A stretch of DNA of 64,000 bases from Vigna angularis. Taxonomy: Eukaryota; Streptophyta; Magnoliopsida; Fabales; Fabaceae. The stretch spans positions 16,185,388-16,249,387 of the forward strand of contig NC_068980.1 of NCBI RefSeq assembly GCF_016808095.1, in the 5' to 3' direction. Position numbers and translations under genes: made by a program. The notes beneath the pieces are model-generated. The model worked only from the letters and a program-made list of their open reading frames with translations, did no database searches and was not told the DNA's origin. Shown here piece after piece: positions 13,024 to 24,546 of this stretch; position 1 is the first letter of the stretch; every line of letters starts with the position of its first letter.

Positions 13024-13243
13024 CCAACTCACTTCACTTCACATTACCACTTAATCATCGGACAAAACAGGTCACTCAGGTTTGGCCACGGTCATCTGCA
13101 CCGTTATGTTTTTAACGGCGTCAACGAAAAGGACCGTATTGAACATTTTTAAACGAAATATGGGGCCTTACTGAACTTTTTCAAAAGGTAGGATCAATTT
13201 GAACCAAACCCCTAAAAGTAGGGACCAAATGATGTATTAAACC
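13024..13243 (-). repeat. Pack-MULE terminal inverted repeat, right
   Basis: Inverse copy of the left TIR, flanked by the 9-bp duplication. Confidence 0.9.
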
Positions 13244-13282
13244 TTAATCTTTTCTTTTAAATCATCCGACAAAACAACTTCA

Positions 13283-13377
13283 GGAAAACTTAAAAAATGA
13301 ATTATTAAAAAATGATCAAACTTTCCAATTGTATAGAGTTAAGCATTATATTTATAGAGTCAATTCAAAACCTCTTG
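13283..13377 (+). repeat. Direct repeat copy 1 (pair with 14918-15014)
   Basis: The phrase 'aggaaaacttaaaaaatgaa' through 'gtcaattcaaaacctct' recurs almost unchanged 1.6 kb downstream at 14918-15014, within the GACGT-rich element. Confidence 0.8.
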
Positions 13378-13639
13378 TAACCGCACAAAATGAATGCTCA
13401 CAAACCTTTCACGTCGAAGCCCCCAAGGGTTCGACGTTCTTTGGGAATTTAAAAAGGAAAAAGAAAAAAAAAGGAGTGACCTTTGCCTTCGGACTGCCTT
13501 TTATTATTGAAGCCAAGGGTCACCCCATATTAGGCCTTTCCCAAAAGTCATTCTTTTTTTCTATAAATACAGTTTCGGAGCCTTAGATAACATGTAGACA
13601 TCCACTTATAAAATTTCTGCTATGAACTCCATCTGTTAA

Positions 13640-13915
13640 TTTTTTTCTTTGTGTTTTCTGTTAACTCCTTCAAGGACACAAAAAAACTTGAAGGAGTATA
13701 GAAAACCAAAGGAAAAGGTTAATAGATTTGGATTTCGCATCCTTTCAAAACACTATTCCTCCTTCATTAAACTACAAAAATTCCGTAACCAAATTCATGT
13801 TAACTTTTTCCTTTGGTTTGCTATCAATTCCTCTACTAAACGAAGACATTTCTTTGTTAACGATGAAGGCATGGTAGAAAACCAGAGGAAAATGTTAACA
13901 CTTATGAATTTAAAA
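13640..13915 (+). repeat. Dispersed internal repeat of the GACGT-rich element
   Basis: The phrase 'aaacgaagacatttctttgt' with 'ggtagaaaaccagaggaaaa' recurs near 16518-16600 and 18650-18720, each followed by 'tgttaac'. The element has grown by internal duplication. Apparent frames here are shadows of this repeat. Confidence 0.65.
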
Positions 13916-13984
13916 CAGACTCTATAGCGGACGTCCAATTTTGTTAATAATTGAAGTGAATCTACTCTTTCAAGGTGACAAAAA

Positions 13985-14460
13985 CGAGTCATTTCTTTGT
14001 GGTTTTGATTGTTTGTCATGTTGAAAAGCTTGAAGGAGTGATAGAAACACAAAGAAGAGGTTGATACATTTGGATTTCGCACCCTTTCAAAACGCTACAA
14101 CCTCCATTCACCAAAATCCTTCTATATTTTAACTATCTCGTGGATCTTTTCCTAGTTAGATTTTCATTTTTTTCCTATGTTTAGTGTTATTATGCTTTTC
14201 TTTGTCTTTCTATCATCTCTTTCAAGTTCACAATAGCGAGTAATTTCCTTATGGTTTGATTCTTTGTCATGGCGAAGAGCTTGAAAGAATGATAGAAATC
14301 CAAAGAAAAAGGTTGAGAGATTTGGATTTTGCACCCTTTCAAAATGCTACAACCTCCATTCACAAAAATCCTTCTACACTTTAACAATCCCGCAGATCTC
14401 TTCGTCGTTTGATTTTCATTTCCTATGTTTAGTGTTATTATGTTTTTCCTTTGTTTTGTT
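13985..14460 (+). repeat. Tandem duplication, period about 235 bp
   Basis: Two adjacent copies (about 14000-14200 and 14235-14440) share 'gcttgaaagagtgatagaaa'-type text, 'agatttggattttgcaccct' and 'gctacaacctccattcac'. No convincing protein. Confidence 0.7.
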
Positions 14461-14917
14461 TCCATTTATGAACCTACGTTCTATAAAATTTGATTTCTTT
14501 TAGAAATCCTTCAAATAATTTTACGTCGAATACTGAAGGAAAACGACGTCCCTATGTATTTCCCAAATAACGTGGACGTCGCGTGGTGTCAATATTGGAC
14601 GTGTAACTCTTCGTTTTAACATAGCATTTATCATGCCCTGCCAACAACCTTTTCCCATATACCTGAACGTCCAGTGGTGTCAGTATATGACGTGGATCTC
14701 TTCGTTTCTAACACAACATTTATCAAGCCCAACCAACTGCATTTTCCCATATAAAGTAGACGTCGAGTGGTGCCAATGATTGACGTGAATCTCTTCGGTG
14801 CTTACTAACAACATTTATCATCATTAAGTAGACGTTCCATTGTATATATGATTCAATCTTTAAGTTTCTTAAAGTTGTTTTCTACACATTCAGTGGATCT
14901 GATTTCGGAGAAAAAAA

Positions 14918-15014
14918 CTCCAAGAAAACTTAAAAAATGAATCATTAAAAAATGATCAAACTGTGCAATTGTATAGAGTTAAGGATAATATTTATAGAGT
15001 CAATTCAAAACCTC
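14918..15014 (+). repeat. Direct repeat copy 2 (pair with 13283-13377)
   Basis: See the first copy; about 90% identical by eye. Confidence 0.8.
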
Positions 15015-15536
15015 TAGTATGAAGAAATTGACGTTAACCTCTTCGTTTGAAAACGTTGCTCCTCCTTCACCAAACATTTGCTTCCCTATAAATCTTTCTG
15101 TATCAAATATCAATTTTGATAATTTTTTATCTTTATTTTTCTATTAATATTACGTCGGGTAGCTTTACCAATTGACGTACTATTGGTGTTCTAAAAAAAA
15201 AAGAGTGCAATGGTATATTGTGCAATAACCACAGATTGAGTATGAATATGCAATGTAATGATGTAACATTAAAATGTTCAATTACAATCATACAAGTGAT
15301 TTAATCAATTTAAACAATTCAATCACCATTCACTAATGTTTGCCAAAAGAGAATTTCATTAATATTCAAAAGATGATTACAACCAGCAAAACAAAAGATG
15401 GCTTAAGATGCCACTGATTACAAAATTAAAATCAAATAACGAAAATCCATATTCTTCTGTTGCAAAATTATTATTGATCCCTTTCTGGTTGTTCACATCA
15501 CCTTCCTTTCAATTTTGATTGGTGATTTTTCAATCC

Positions 15537-16076
15537 TTAGAGTCTTTTGTCAATGACTGTGTCAGTTTTCAATTTACTTGAGTCCCAAGTATCTTTTTGA
15601 GAGATTATGACATACAATCTATTTTCACCGCATAACCATCTAGCCCACTCATCTTCTTCAATTTTTGTCAAATCTATTTTGTTTGCACTCCAAGATTCAG
15701 AGATGAGATAAACTTGCTGATGATTATCATTTTTGATCATGGTGAATCCAATAAGTCCTTGATGACCAATCCATATTTGAAAGATAAAGCCTTCTTTCCT
15801 AATCGGTTGAAAAACGGCAATCCCAATCCAAAACTCTTTGATCAGCTTTATATCAACCCCCTTGATTGTGTTACAAAATGTTTCATCACTCATCTTTAAG
15901 TTGGAGTAGAACACCATCACCAGTTTCAGATATCTATGAGAAACCATAGTTTTAATCTTCTTTAGACTAAAAAGCTTCCCTCGAATGTCTTCATCACTAA
16001 TCTAACCTGTAGGATTAGCATTCCTTGCAATATGGGCAACCTTCCATTTTCTTCTTGATGATGATGAAGAAGTCAT
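15537..16076 (-). pseudogene. Plant-transposon-type protein gene, decayed copy
   Basis: From ATG at 16076 the minus strand reads MTSSSSSRRKWKVAHIARNA, NPTG, a stop, then ISDEDIRGKLF. After a junction it reads VMVFYSNLKMSDETFCNT and IKGVDIKLIKEFWIGIA. This parallels the copy at 17063-18132 (GWISDDEERYKF, LVEVFYHNLKVVDDVICSRV, KGVNIKIDDEIWL). The order is then scrambled: PIRKEGFIFQIWIGHQGL, which should precede the VFYSNLK block, follows it. The C-terminal 60 codons do not match the sister copy. It is a rearranged pseudogene within the GACGT-rich element, pointing opposite to the other copy. Confidence 0.6.
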
Positions 16077-17062
16077 TTCTGATCAGATTCTGGAACGTCT
16101 TTCACATTTCTAGCGTTTGTAACTCTTCAGTTTAGAAAACACTGAGTGCATTTTCAAATCTAGTATTTATAAAGTTGTGCATCAAATCCTATCAGTTTCA
16201 GGCACAATTAAAATTTTCAAAAATATATAGCCCAATTTATTGAAGTTGAACTCTCCTTATACCGCTATCACGTCGAACTCTTGGGGGCTTTTAGATGATG
16301 GGCACTGGAGTAGTGGCTCCTATCAGTTTTCTTTTTTTCTATAAATATAGTTTCGGAGCCTTCGATAACCTCTACACCTCTGTTTATAAATTTTCTCGTA
16401 ACTACTCCTTCAAAGTACACGTCCATTTTCTTTAAATACAGTTTCGGATCCTTTGGAACTACCCTTTGAAAATTCATGTTAACTTTTTCCTTTGGTTCTC
16501 CATCAATTCCTCTACTAAACGAAGACATTTCTTTGTTAATGATGAAGGCATGGTGGAAAACCAGAGGAAAATGTTAACACTTATGAATTTCAAAAAAATT
16601 CTCCATTATTTTTCTGGTTTTTTTTTATTTACTTCCTGTGTTTTTTTAATGTTGTTTCGTGTTCATGTTTGACGCTACGTTTCGTAAAATACGATTTCTT
16701 TTTGAAATCCTCTAGGATATAGGACGTCGAGTAGAAATCGAATTCGACGACAACCTTTAACAGGGAACTTAAAAGTTTAAAGTTGACGTCGGTTATTGTC
16801 AAAATTCGACGTTCATGTCTTTTTGCAGGAAAATAAAACGTTGAAGCCTCAAGAGTATTAGCCGTCATATAGTTTGATTAAAAGGAAAATAAAAGAATAC
16901 ATAGTGGCGCAATGGTTTGAATTATTACCACCATAGAACGTCATGTTGTCATGGTATTGGACGAGCTTTTCTGAACTTATATAATTGGTAAATCTATCAT
17001 GTATCATTGTCAGAAACTAGATTCTTAAACCCTTCCTGTAAATCTCTAAATCATGTTCTCAA

Positions 17063-18132
17063 ATGGCTTCTTCATCTTCACGGCGTGGAAAGAAGGCTGC
17101 ACAATTTGTAGGAAATGCTAGTCCAAACGGGTGGATTAGTGATGACGAAGAACGATACAAATTTGGATGTTATAGAAAACTCTTCGAGGTGGTCCCTCAC
17201 AATTTCTTGGATCTAGAATTATTCAAAAGGGAGGGGTTTCTCTTTCAAGAATGGCTTGTAGATGTTGGTCTTGCAAAATTTGTATAAATGACCAGGGATT
17301 GCTATCCTGACCTGGTAGAAGTCTTCTACCACAATCTGAAGGTTGTCGATGATGTTATATGCTCTAGGGTGAAAGGTGTCAATATAAAAATTGATGATGA
17401 AATATGGCTATCTTTTACTGGTCTCAAAGCAGAAGGCTTCATGTCTCATGAAAAAAATTCTGAACTCAACGAATGGACCAACAAGAAGAAAATTTATAAG
17501 GAATATCTGAGAAGTCCAAAAAGGCTAAAGGTATACTAGCCGTATCTACTTGATGGTTTGAAAATGGAAAAAAAATGTGTGCTTTTGTACTTACTTGGGA
17601 AATACTACCTGGAAGATGTATACGTGATCGTCTAACTACTGAAGATTTAGTTTTGGTTCATGCCATAAAAACCCGGATACCAACCAACTGGGTTGCTGTT
17701 ATAAGTGAGCACATGATTGAAATTGCAAGTCTTCGTGGACATATTCTGCCATATGGTGTTTTTATCAGCAGTGTATTGAAGCATCGTCAAGTTGATCTTA
17801 CTGGTGAAAAAAAAATCGGGTGCACCAAATCAAATGAAATAGGAAAAGTGGCATTGACCTTTAATGGTCTAAAGAAAACAAAAGATGGCTGGGTGTTCAA
17901 GGATGTTGACGAAACTTCTTCTACCTTCACTCCACACACTGAGTTTGAAAGATCTGGTATGGATCAATTTCGAAGGCTTTCAACAAGAATTTCAAAAGTT
18001 GAAAAATCTTTGATCATGATTCACAAGAAATTAGATGAAGACAATGCTCTCAAAACTCCCTCAGCAAGTGAATCTAATGATGATGACGACACAACAAAAG
18101 ATGAGTTTGTGGAGACATCTGACTCAGATTAG
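17063..18132 (+). pseudogene. 'Putative plant transposon protein' domain gene, decayed
   Basis: Best-preserved copy of the gene inside the GACGT-rich element. It starts MASSSSRRGKKAAQ and continues FKREGFLFQEWLVDVGLAKF, then meets TAA at 17285. The same frame goes on with DCYPDLVEVFYHNLKVVDD, SRVKGVNIKIDDEIWLSF and NEWTNKKKIYKEYLRSP to a second stop (17537), and a frameshift falls in an A8 run near 17567. The last part (17575-18132) reads TRIPTNWVAVISEHM, ILPYGVFISSVL and SNEIGKVALTFNGLKKTKDGW, then an acidic tail ending ETSDSD. Legume genomes contain many proteins with this layout, annotated as putative plant transposon protein (I believe Pfam PF20167). The function is unknown. Two stops and one frameshift make this copy inactive. 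Confidence 0.7.
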
Positions 18133-18889
18133 GAAAAAGAGTCCATTTTAGTATATTTTTCTGAAATTAATGTAATATTTTAATATATTTTAGTATATTT
18201 TTCTATGTTTGAACTCTGTTTGAAATTTTAATATATACTTTTCATGGTTATATTTTCATATTTTCCCTATGTTTAATGTTATTATGGATTTTTTTTAAAT
18301 CCTTGAAGTGTTTTTACGTCAAACTCTCAAAAACATCGACGTTTTAAAAGATACAAAATAAGATAAAAGGAATGTTACGTCGAATATTGTAAAAGTTGAT
18401 GTCAAAGATCAAGTCCATTTCTTTAAATACAATTACGGATCCTTGATCTAGTCAAAATTTAGGCGTAACTTGTCACTCTGTTAACATTTTTTTTTGGTTT
18501 TCTCATAGCTCTTTCAAGGTCACAAAAGTTTGGGTGATGCAAAAGGAGCTATAGAAATCCAAAAAAATAAGTTAACAGATTTGGATTTTGTTTCAAGTAG
18601 TACAATTTGAATGAATTTTTCTTTTGGTTTTCCATTCATTCCTCCACTAAACGAAGACATTTCTTTGTTAACGTTCAAGGAATGGTGGAAATCCAGAGGA
18701 AAATGTTAACGCTCATGAAATTTAAAAAAATTCAATATTTCTCTACGTCGAACGGGACGAGAGTTCGACGTCAACTGCGTAAGTAAACTCTTATTTTTAA
18801 CTGTCTTGAAGATGTTTCCACCCTAAGAAATTAGATAGCTCTGAAATCTAACGGTAGAAAACAACTCCAGGACAATTTAAACAAAGAAT

Positions 18890-19606
18890 CATACATTGCT
18901 AAATGACGAAGTTGAACAACTTTTTTATAAATTTATTTTAGTTCTTAAAATTGTTTCACCATTAAATATATTGTGAACCGTATTTCTTTTTCCTCATCAA
19001 TTCCCTTTCAGTAAGATAACTTAACCATTTCTGTACTATAAAAAGTATTTTGTTGACTTGAATTTCAAAGGCCACCTTCATATTAACTAAGGCCTGAATG
19101 CTGCACTTTGAAATTCAAGTGACCAAATTGCAATTTAAAGAACATACATGTTTCGAGATCTACGAAAAGGAAAATGCTAAGGACATAAAAAACATGAATC
19201 CTAATATGTTCAATACAGAAACAGGAGACAAGGGTTTACGTGAAATGCAAGCTACATTTATAGATGAGCCGATAACGTCAACGGGCTAAGAGATAAACGT
19301 ACATTAAATCTAATATAATCTTTTTAGATCTTAAAATTGTTTCAGCATTAAACACATTGCGAACGATATTTCTTTTTCCTAAGCACTTCCCTTCCAGTAA
19401 GATATCATAACCATTTCTGTACTTGAATTTGAAAGGGCACCTTCATATGAAATGACGCACTTTCAAATACAAGTTAGCAAATTGCAATTTGAGGAACAAA
19501 AATGCTTCGAAATTTAAGGAAAAGAAAATACAAAAGGGAATAAAAAACATGAATCATAATATGTTCAACAAGGAAACATGAGGCCATGGATTACGCGAAA
19601 TTCAAG

Positions 19607-19701
<95 letters not shown>

Positions 19702-20960
19702 TGAAATGATGACGTGAGACTGGCTAAGAAATAGACGTACATTATATCATGAAATAGTAGTACATCGTATAATTATGCTTAGCAATTGCCACAATCCATC
19801 ATCTGTAGGAACGTCGAAGACTAGCCGCAGTCGACGTTCAAACATCATTCAGTGAAAAGTAATAAATCTCTTTTGATTCAGATAAGAACTAATTGACGTC
19901 CAGCCCCGCAAAAATTGATGTGAAAAACACGTTTGAAATAGCACACCATTAATGTCCCAACTACTCCAATTTCTTTCACGTCAAAACCCCACAGACTCGG
20001 ACGTGCTATTGAATGATTAAAAAGTAAAAATAAAAAAAGAATAAAAATTAGATGAACGACTGACAAAAATTAGACATGATAAAAGCAGTACATCGTGTAA
20101 TTATGCTTAGTAACTACCACATTGTATAACGTCGAAGCCCAACCGAATTCGACGTTCAAACATCATTCACTGAAAAATTAAAAAATCTCTTTGGATTCTG
20201 ATATGAACTCCTTGCTGACTAAACGAAGACATTTCTATGATATAGGACGTCATTGATAAAAAATATTTGACATCAATCTCTAGTCTTTTGCATCGAATGC
20301 ACTCAAAATTTGACGTCAACTGTATAAATTTAATTTGTATTGCAGTTGTTTCCACCATAAGAAATCAAATAGCTATGAAATCTAATAAAAGAAGACAACT
20401 CCAAGAAAATTAAAAAAACAATTCCTACATAGTTAAATGATGAAGTTGAACAACATTTTTATATAATTATTTTAGATCTTAAAATTGTTTCAGCATTAAA
20501 CATATTGTGAACCATATTTCTTTTTCTAAGCACTTCTCTTTCAGTAAGATAACTTAATCATTTATGTACTATAAAAAGCATTTTATTGACTTGAATTTCA
20601 AAGGCCACCTTCATATGAACTGAGACCTGAATGTGGCACTTTGAAATTCAAGTGAGCAAATTGCAATTTAAAGAACAGACATGTTTCGAAATCAAAGGAA
20701 AGGAAAACACCAAGGAAATAAAAAACATGAATCCTAATATGTTCAATACGGAAACAAGAAGCAAGGGACTACGTGATGCAAACAATATTTATACATGAAC
20801 CGATGACGTACATCGTGTAATTATGCTTACTTACTACCACAATCCACCATCTTGTATGAACGTCGAAGCCCCGCCGAATTCGACGTTCAAACATCATTCA
20901 GAGAATAAGTAATAAATTTCGTTTGATTCATATAAGAACAAATTGACCTCCTGCCCCTTA
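18890..20960 (+). repeat. Triplicated block of about 400 bp with GACGT palindromes
   Basis: One unit occurs at 18890-19300, 19310-19740 and 20395-20815. It includes 'agtaagataacttaaccatt', 'gacttgaatttcaaaggcca' and 'aacatgaatcctaatatgtt'. A second unit with AACGTCGAAGCC, a few bases, then GAATTCGACGTTC (a near-palindrome) follows at 19805-19900, 20120-20220 and 20855-20960. The region looks like a tandemly amplified transposon subterminal block. No gene is seen. Confidence 0.75.
19608..19699. repeat. (TA)46 microsatellite
   Basis: 92 bp of uninterrupted TA dinucleotide inside the second unit of the triplicated block. The other two units have a short non-repetitive sequence here, so the expansion came after the triplication. 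Confidence 0.95.
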
Positions 20961-22134
20961 GAAATTGTCTACTTTTCAATCACCCGCGAAGAAGGTGAGA
21001 TTTGGAGGGATCAAAGTTAAAAAGTTTGATGTGCCCCTCTATATTCATATAATTCCACTTTCAATTTTGCTAAGTTAATATAATCGATTCTAAGAAATAA
21101 AGAATCGATTCAAAGCGTTATAAATTAAGAAATGCAAATGAGCTTTTAATGATTATTTATGGTGACATTAATGACAATGTGGCTGGATATTGATCACACG
21201 TTTGTTAAAATACTAAAAAGCAAATTCAATAATGCATGAGAGGGGTAAAATTTGTTTTTCTAATAATGTTAATCATAGTATTTTTTGATATCATAATCAT
21301 TTATAGTAATAACTAATTAAAATTATTAAAATTTTCAAAATAATTTATTTCAATGTGGCCAACTTTTTGGTCTAAGAGTTCGTTTGAATTTTTATCGTCA
21401 TCGACTTTTTAAATTCGATTTTTTTATAACCACTTATGTGGTAGTCGTGATTGGTCCGTTTCAAATATACAAATCAATAAAATAGTGACACATAGTCTAT
21501 TGTCAAAAAGTTGTTAACATATCATGGTCCTTAACAAAATTTTGGTTGTCGTCGAATTCTGCCAAATTTCTATCATGACCTAGCTCGTCCGTCTCGACTT
21601 TTTGCTTGGACTGGAGGTTCATAAGACAAAGATGGAGATGTCACAATCTAGCAGATTGATAAGAAAAGGAAGATTCACCACAAAGATGTTAATCTTTGAT
21701 AAGAATCAGAGTTGTAAACCAAGAACTAAGAGAATCCTTCTCAAAACTACAAATGCATATATTATGACTTCCAAAGTGTCTACATATGTATTTGGTGCCC
21801 CTATATATAGGTATAAATGTTTAAGGCAGCTAAGAAACCCTAAAAGAAAGCTCAATGACATTGGGTCCAAAACTAACTTGAAAAATATAAACAAATTGTT
21901 TGCAATTAAAAGAAAAATACAATTTATTTTATTTCCTATATTAATTATTCTTCAGGAGATAGTCCTCTATCCTACCTTTATGATATGATCATAAATGGGG
22001 CAACAATGAAGAGTTTCAAAGTGACAAAAGCACAAAAAGAGTAGAATAGGTTTCATAGGCTTGTATTTGCCTCTTTGTTTTCTTTTCGTTAGTTCTAGTT
22101 GAATAAACGCTTATAAATCCTTCTTTTCCTTTTA
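20961..22134. other. AT-rich DNA with an LTR-like promoter segment
   Basis: Mostly featureless. On the minus strand around 21800 a CTATATATAGG box sits upstream of 'gcatttgtagttttgagaag', which could be an LTR or MITE promoter. I cannot find ends. Confidence 0.35.
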
Positions 22135-22700
22135 GCACAAGCAATGTGGGACTTCCCATGGCTTAGTCTTAAAAGAAAAGAAGAGTAAGTAGGCGTCTTA
22201 GCTTGTAGTGTAATGAAGCATAGCTAGCTTTCATTTTTTGAACTTTAGGAGAGCTAGGTGGCTTATAAACCCTTTTGGAATGAGAGAATTTGGCAATGTG
22301 GGACTCCAAGCACCTAGGGGTGCTGCTGTAGCTGCTGGCCAACTCTTGGAGCCTTCCAAGTCCCACATTGCTTGAAACTATTCACCAAACTCCTTCCAAA
22401 AGCTATATAAGTAAACCTAGGGGTTCTCCTTGTAGACACCTTTGAAATCAATGAAATTGTGAGTTGAATTGCAATCTTGCATTCCTCTTAGAGATATTTT
22501 TTTGTCTCTTAGTCCATTTTGGCAGACCTTATCTTGAGCAAATCAAGTGGCGGTCCTTCCTCAACACTTATCTTGGAGTCCTCTCTCAAGTGGCGTGTCT
22601 ACGAGTCATAAGTTTCCTTCTCCTTTCTCTTTTCCGCTTTTATTTTCCATTCATTCTTTTAAATTTCATTAGTATACTTCTCTCTAGGCATGCACTTCCC
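22135..22700 (+). repeat. Possible solo LTR or promoter-bearing repeat
   Basis: CAAGCAATGTGGGACTT near 22138 is repeated in inverse (AAGTCCCACATTGCTTG) near 22359. A TATA-like CTATATAAG follows (about 22403), then AATCAATGAAAT, resembling a polyadenylation region, and C/T-rich text. This is the usual order U3, R, U5 of an LTR. No partner LTR or target duplication was found. Confidence 0.4.
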
Positions 22701-22709
22701 CATCACTTT

Positions 22710-23070
22710 GGCTGGGGTGAGCCCATCCCAACCTTTGGCTTAGGCCGACCCGTTTCGACCTTCAACTTATGTTAGTCTATCTGGACCTTTAGTCTGAATC
22801 AACCCATCCCAACATTCATTTTGGGTCAACCAGTCACGACCCTTAGTCAAACGTAACCTGCCTTAATCTTCGACCCAACCCATTATGTCTTAATTTTTGG
22901 TCTAGATTGGTTTGTCTTGACGTTTAATTAAGGACTAGTCTTGGACTTCTCGATCTTTGGCTTGGTTTGATGCATCTCAGTTGTTAACTTGTCTCAATAT
23001 TTTTTTTAACTAACCTATCTCAATTTTTGTCCACAATAATCTATCTTAACCTTTAGTTTATCAGTCAACT
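22710..23070 (+). repeat. Degenerate minisatellite with CGACCC/CCCATCCCAAC cores
   Basis: Imperfect units of about 30-40 bp resembling 'tttggcttaggccgacccgt' and 'cccatcccaac' repeat with increasing decay to the right. Non-coding. Confidence 0.55.
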
Positions 23071-23574
23071 TAATTTTTTCTCAAATTTAAAGTATTATTT
23101 TTAAAAATCAATCAAAGTCTTTTAGTATAATCATACTTATCTTTATCTTAAAATTAACACACACCTGGAAAGAGACATGGAAGACTTGATTTATGTTTTA
23201 TCAAACCTATCTTAATCATAAAACTTTTAAAGCAGAGGAAAGAAATATAAGGTTTGGAAATGTTGTTGAATGTAATAAAAAAAAATTTACTTTGTAAACT
23301 ATTTTTCACTTTTTATATGAAAAAAGTTAGTTCGGATGTTAAAAAAACATTCATTTCTCATGACTTTTAATAATAAAATAATATTTATTATGATTTTATT
23401 TATTGTAATCTATAACTAAAACTCAATTCTCATAAATTATTATTATTATTATTATTAAAGAAATAAATTTTATTCTCTTTAAATTTCACCCACAAATCTT
23501 TCTGATATTTTATAATTTGTAAATATTACAAGATAAATTTACACAAATTTATAATATAAAAATACCAACAAAAT
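23071..23574. other. AT-rich spacer
   Basis: Very AT-rich, with an (ATT)n run near 23440. No gene or mobile-element end seen. Confidence 0.4.
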
Positions 23575-23879
23575 TGTAAATCTTATCTTGAAATATAAAG
23601 GTAATGGGAGGTTATGGAAGGTTTATAAAGGAAAAAAAGACACAAAAAGGCAGGAGGCTGAAGAAGAAAAAGTCGAATATCTGTAGAATTTGACGTTGCA
23701 TTTGTAATGGGAGGTTATCCTAAAATGTAAATCTTATCTTAAAATATAATGGTAATGAGAGGTTATGAGAGGTTTTATAAAGGAAAAAAGGAAGCAGAAG
23801 GGCGTATCCTTTGTCTTTTTTCAAACTCTTTGTCTTCTAACTAACAATTAGTACGTCGATGCCTAGTATAATTCGACAT
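23575..23879 (+). repeat. Tandem duplication (about 140 bp) with GACGT motifs
   Basis: 'gtaaatcttatcttgaaata' through 'ggaaaaaaagacac' at 23575-23645 recurs at 23716-23795. TTTGACGTTGC and TACGTCGATGCC lie between and after, so this may be a displaced piece of the GACGT-rich element. Confidence 0.6.
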
Positions 23880-24546
23880 TGATAATGGTTGGAAATACCA
23901 TTATCTGTGATGTAATTTTGACACTAAGTACACCCTTTTCTACTTAGAAACTTGCTTGGAATCATGTTTGTCTGTTAACTTGTGTGAATAAGAGAGTTGA
24001 GGTTGAATTTGATGGTTTTATGACTAATTTCCCTTGTTTTGGCAGGAAATGAGATAATATGGAAAGCAGAGATGAAGTGCCAAGGATTTGGAGCTTAGAA
24101 AGGCCTGGAAAAGCACCAGAAGGGAGGAATGCTCGAAGCTTGGGCGCCCTTTTTGGAGGCTTAAGGGAAGAAGAGTGTCGCTCACCGCCCGGGCGCCCCT
24201 TTTGGGCGCTTAAGCGTCAGAAGCACGAAACTTGGGCACCCTTTTGGAGGCTTAAGCATAGAAGAGTGCCTCTCACCACTCGAGCGCCCCTTTTGGGCGC
24301 TTGAGCGTTAGTAGCACGAAGCTTGGGCGCCCTTTTTTGAGGCTTAAGCGCAGGAACCATTGTTCCTCGCCCGAGCGCCCTAAGTGGGGCGCTTGAACGC
24401 CAGCGACACGGGCCTAGGCCTTATTTCTGTTTTGTTTTCGCTCTATTTAAAGAACCCAGACGTCCTAGGTTTTGTATCTTTGGCTTGAGGAGCGCAGCAG
24501 CACACTCTTTCACCCTTTGGAGGCAGATTTGGATGCGGGAGCTTCC
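23880..24546 (+). repeat. Athila-like LTR, 5' part (subfamily with GGGCGCC palindromes)
   Basis: Starts TGATAATGGT with the family terminal hairpin (ATAATGGT paired with ACCATTAT). It then follows the family LTR: 'acttagaaacttgcttggaa', 'gaataagagagttgaggttg', a GC-palindrome block (24140-24425), TATTTAAAG, 'cctaggttttgtatctttgg' and 'ggatgcgggagcttc'. It breaks off at about 24546, where a transposon-type gene copy begins. Compared with the complete LTR at 32816-34117, the following 450 bp are missing. Its start is too diverged from the LTR at 46167 to be its partner. Confidence 0.75.
24140..24425 (+). repeat. GC-palindrome array (GGGCGCCC/GCGCTTAAGCGC type) in LTR U3
   Basis: Four rounds of 'cttgggcgccctttttggag', CTTAAGCG, CGCCCGGGCGCCCC and TTTTGGGCGCTTAAGCG. 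It sits where other LTRs of the family carry CCGCTGAGCGG repeats, directly upstream of the TATA-like box. Confidence 0.8.

Larger units (their letters stand above)
11841..13243. mobile_element. Pack-MULE (Mutator-like element) carrying a GH9 gene fragment
   Basis: The two ends are inverted copies of each other over about 220 bp, starting GGTTGAATACATCATTTGGT on the left and the near-identical inverse on the right. They are flanked by 9-bp duplications TTAATTTTT (11832-11840) and TTAATCTTT (13244-13252), 8 of 9 identical. Long TIRs plus a 9-bp target duplication are the hallmark of Mutator-like elements. No transposase is inside. Instead 12322-12653 holds a host cellulase fragment, making this a Pack-MULE. 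It is nested in the GACGT-rich element. Confidence 0.9.
11077..20960. mobile_element. GACGT-rich CACTA-like element or its subterminal region (right end not found)
   Basis: The left end CACTAGTGCAAAAATCGCG has the CACTA terminal form. From here to about 20890 the DNA carries dozens of dispersed motifs of the type TTGACGT, TCGACGTTC, AACGTCGAAGCC or GGACGTC in both orientations, like subterminal transposase sites but over nearly 10 kb. Two decayed genes for a plant-transposon-type protein lie inside (minus 15537-16076, plus 17063-18132), and a Pack-MULE is nested at 11841-13243. I looked for the inverse terminus TTTTTGCACTAGTG and did not find it. The element is therefore truncated, rearranged or continues (GACGT motifs reappear at 23690-23870 and 25830-25860). 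The right boundary given is where the dense motifs stop. Confidence 0.55.
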
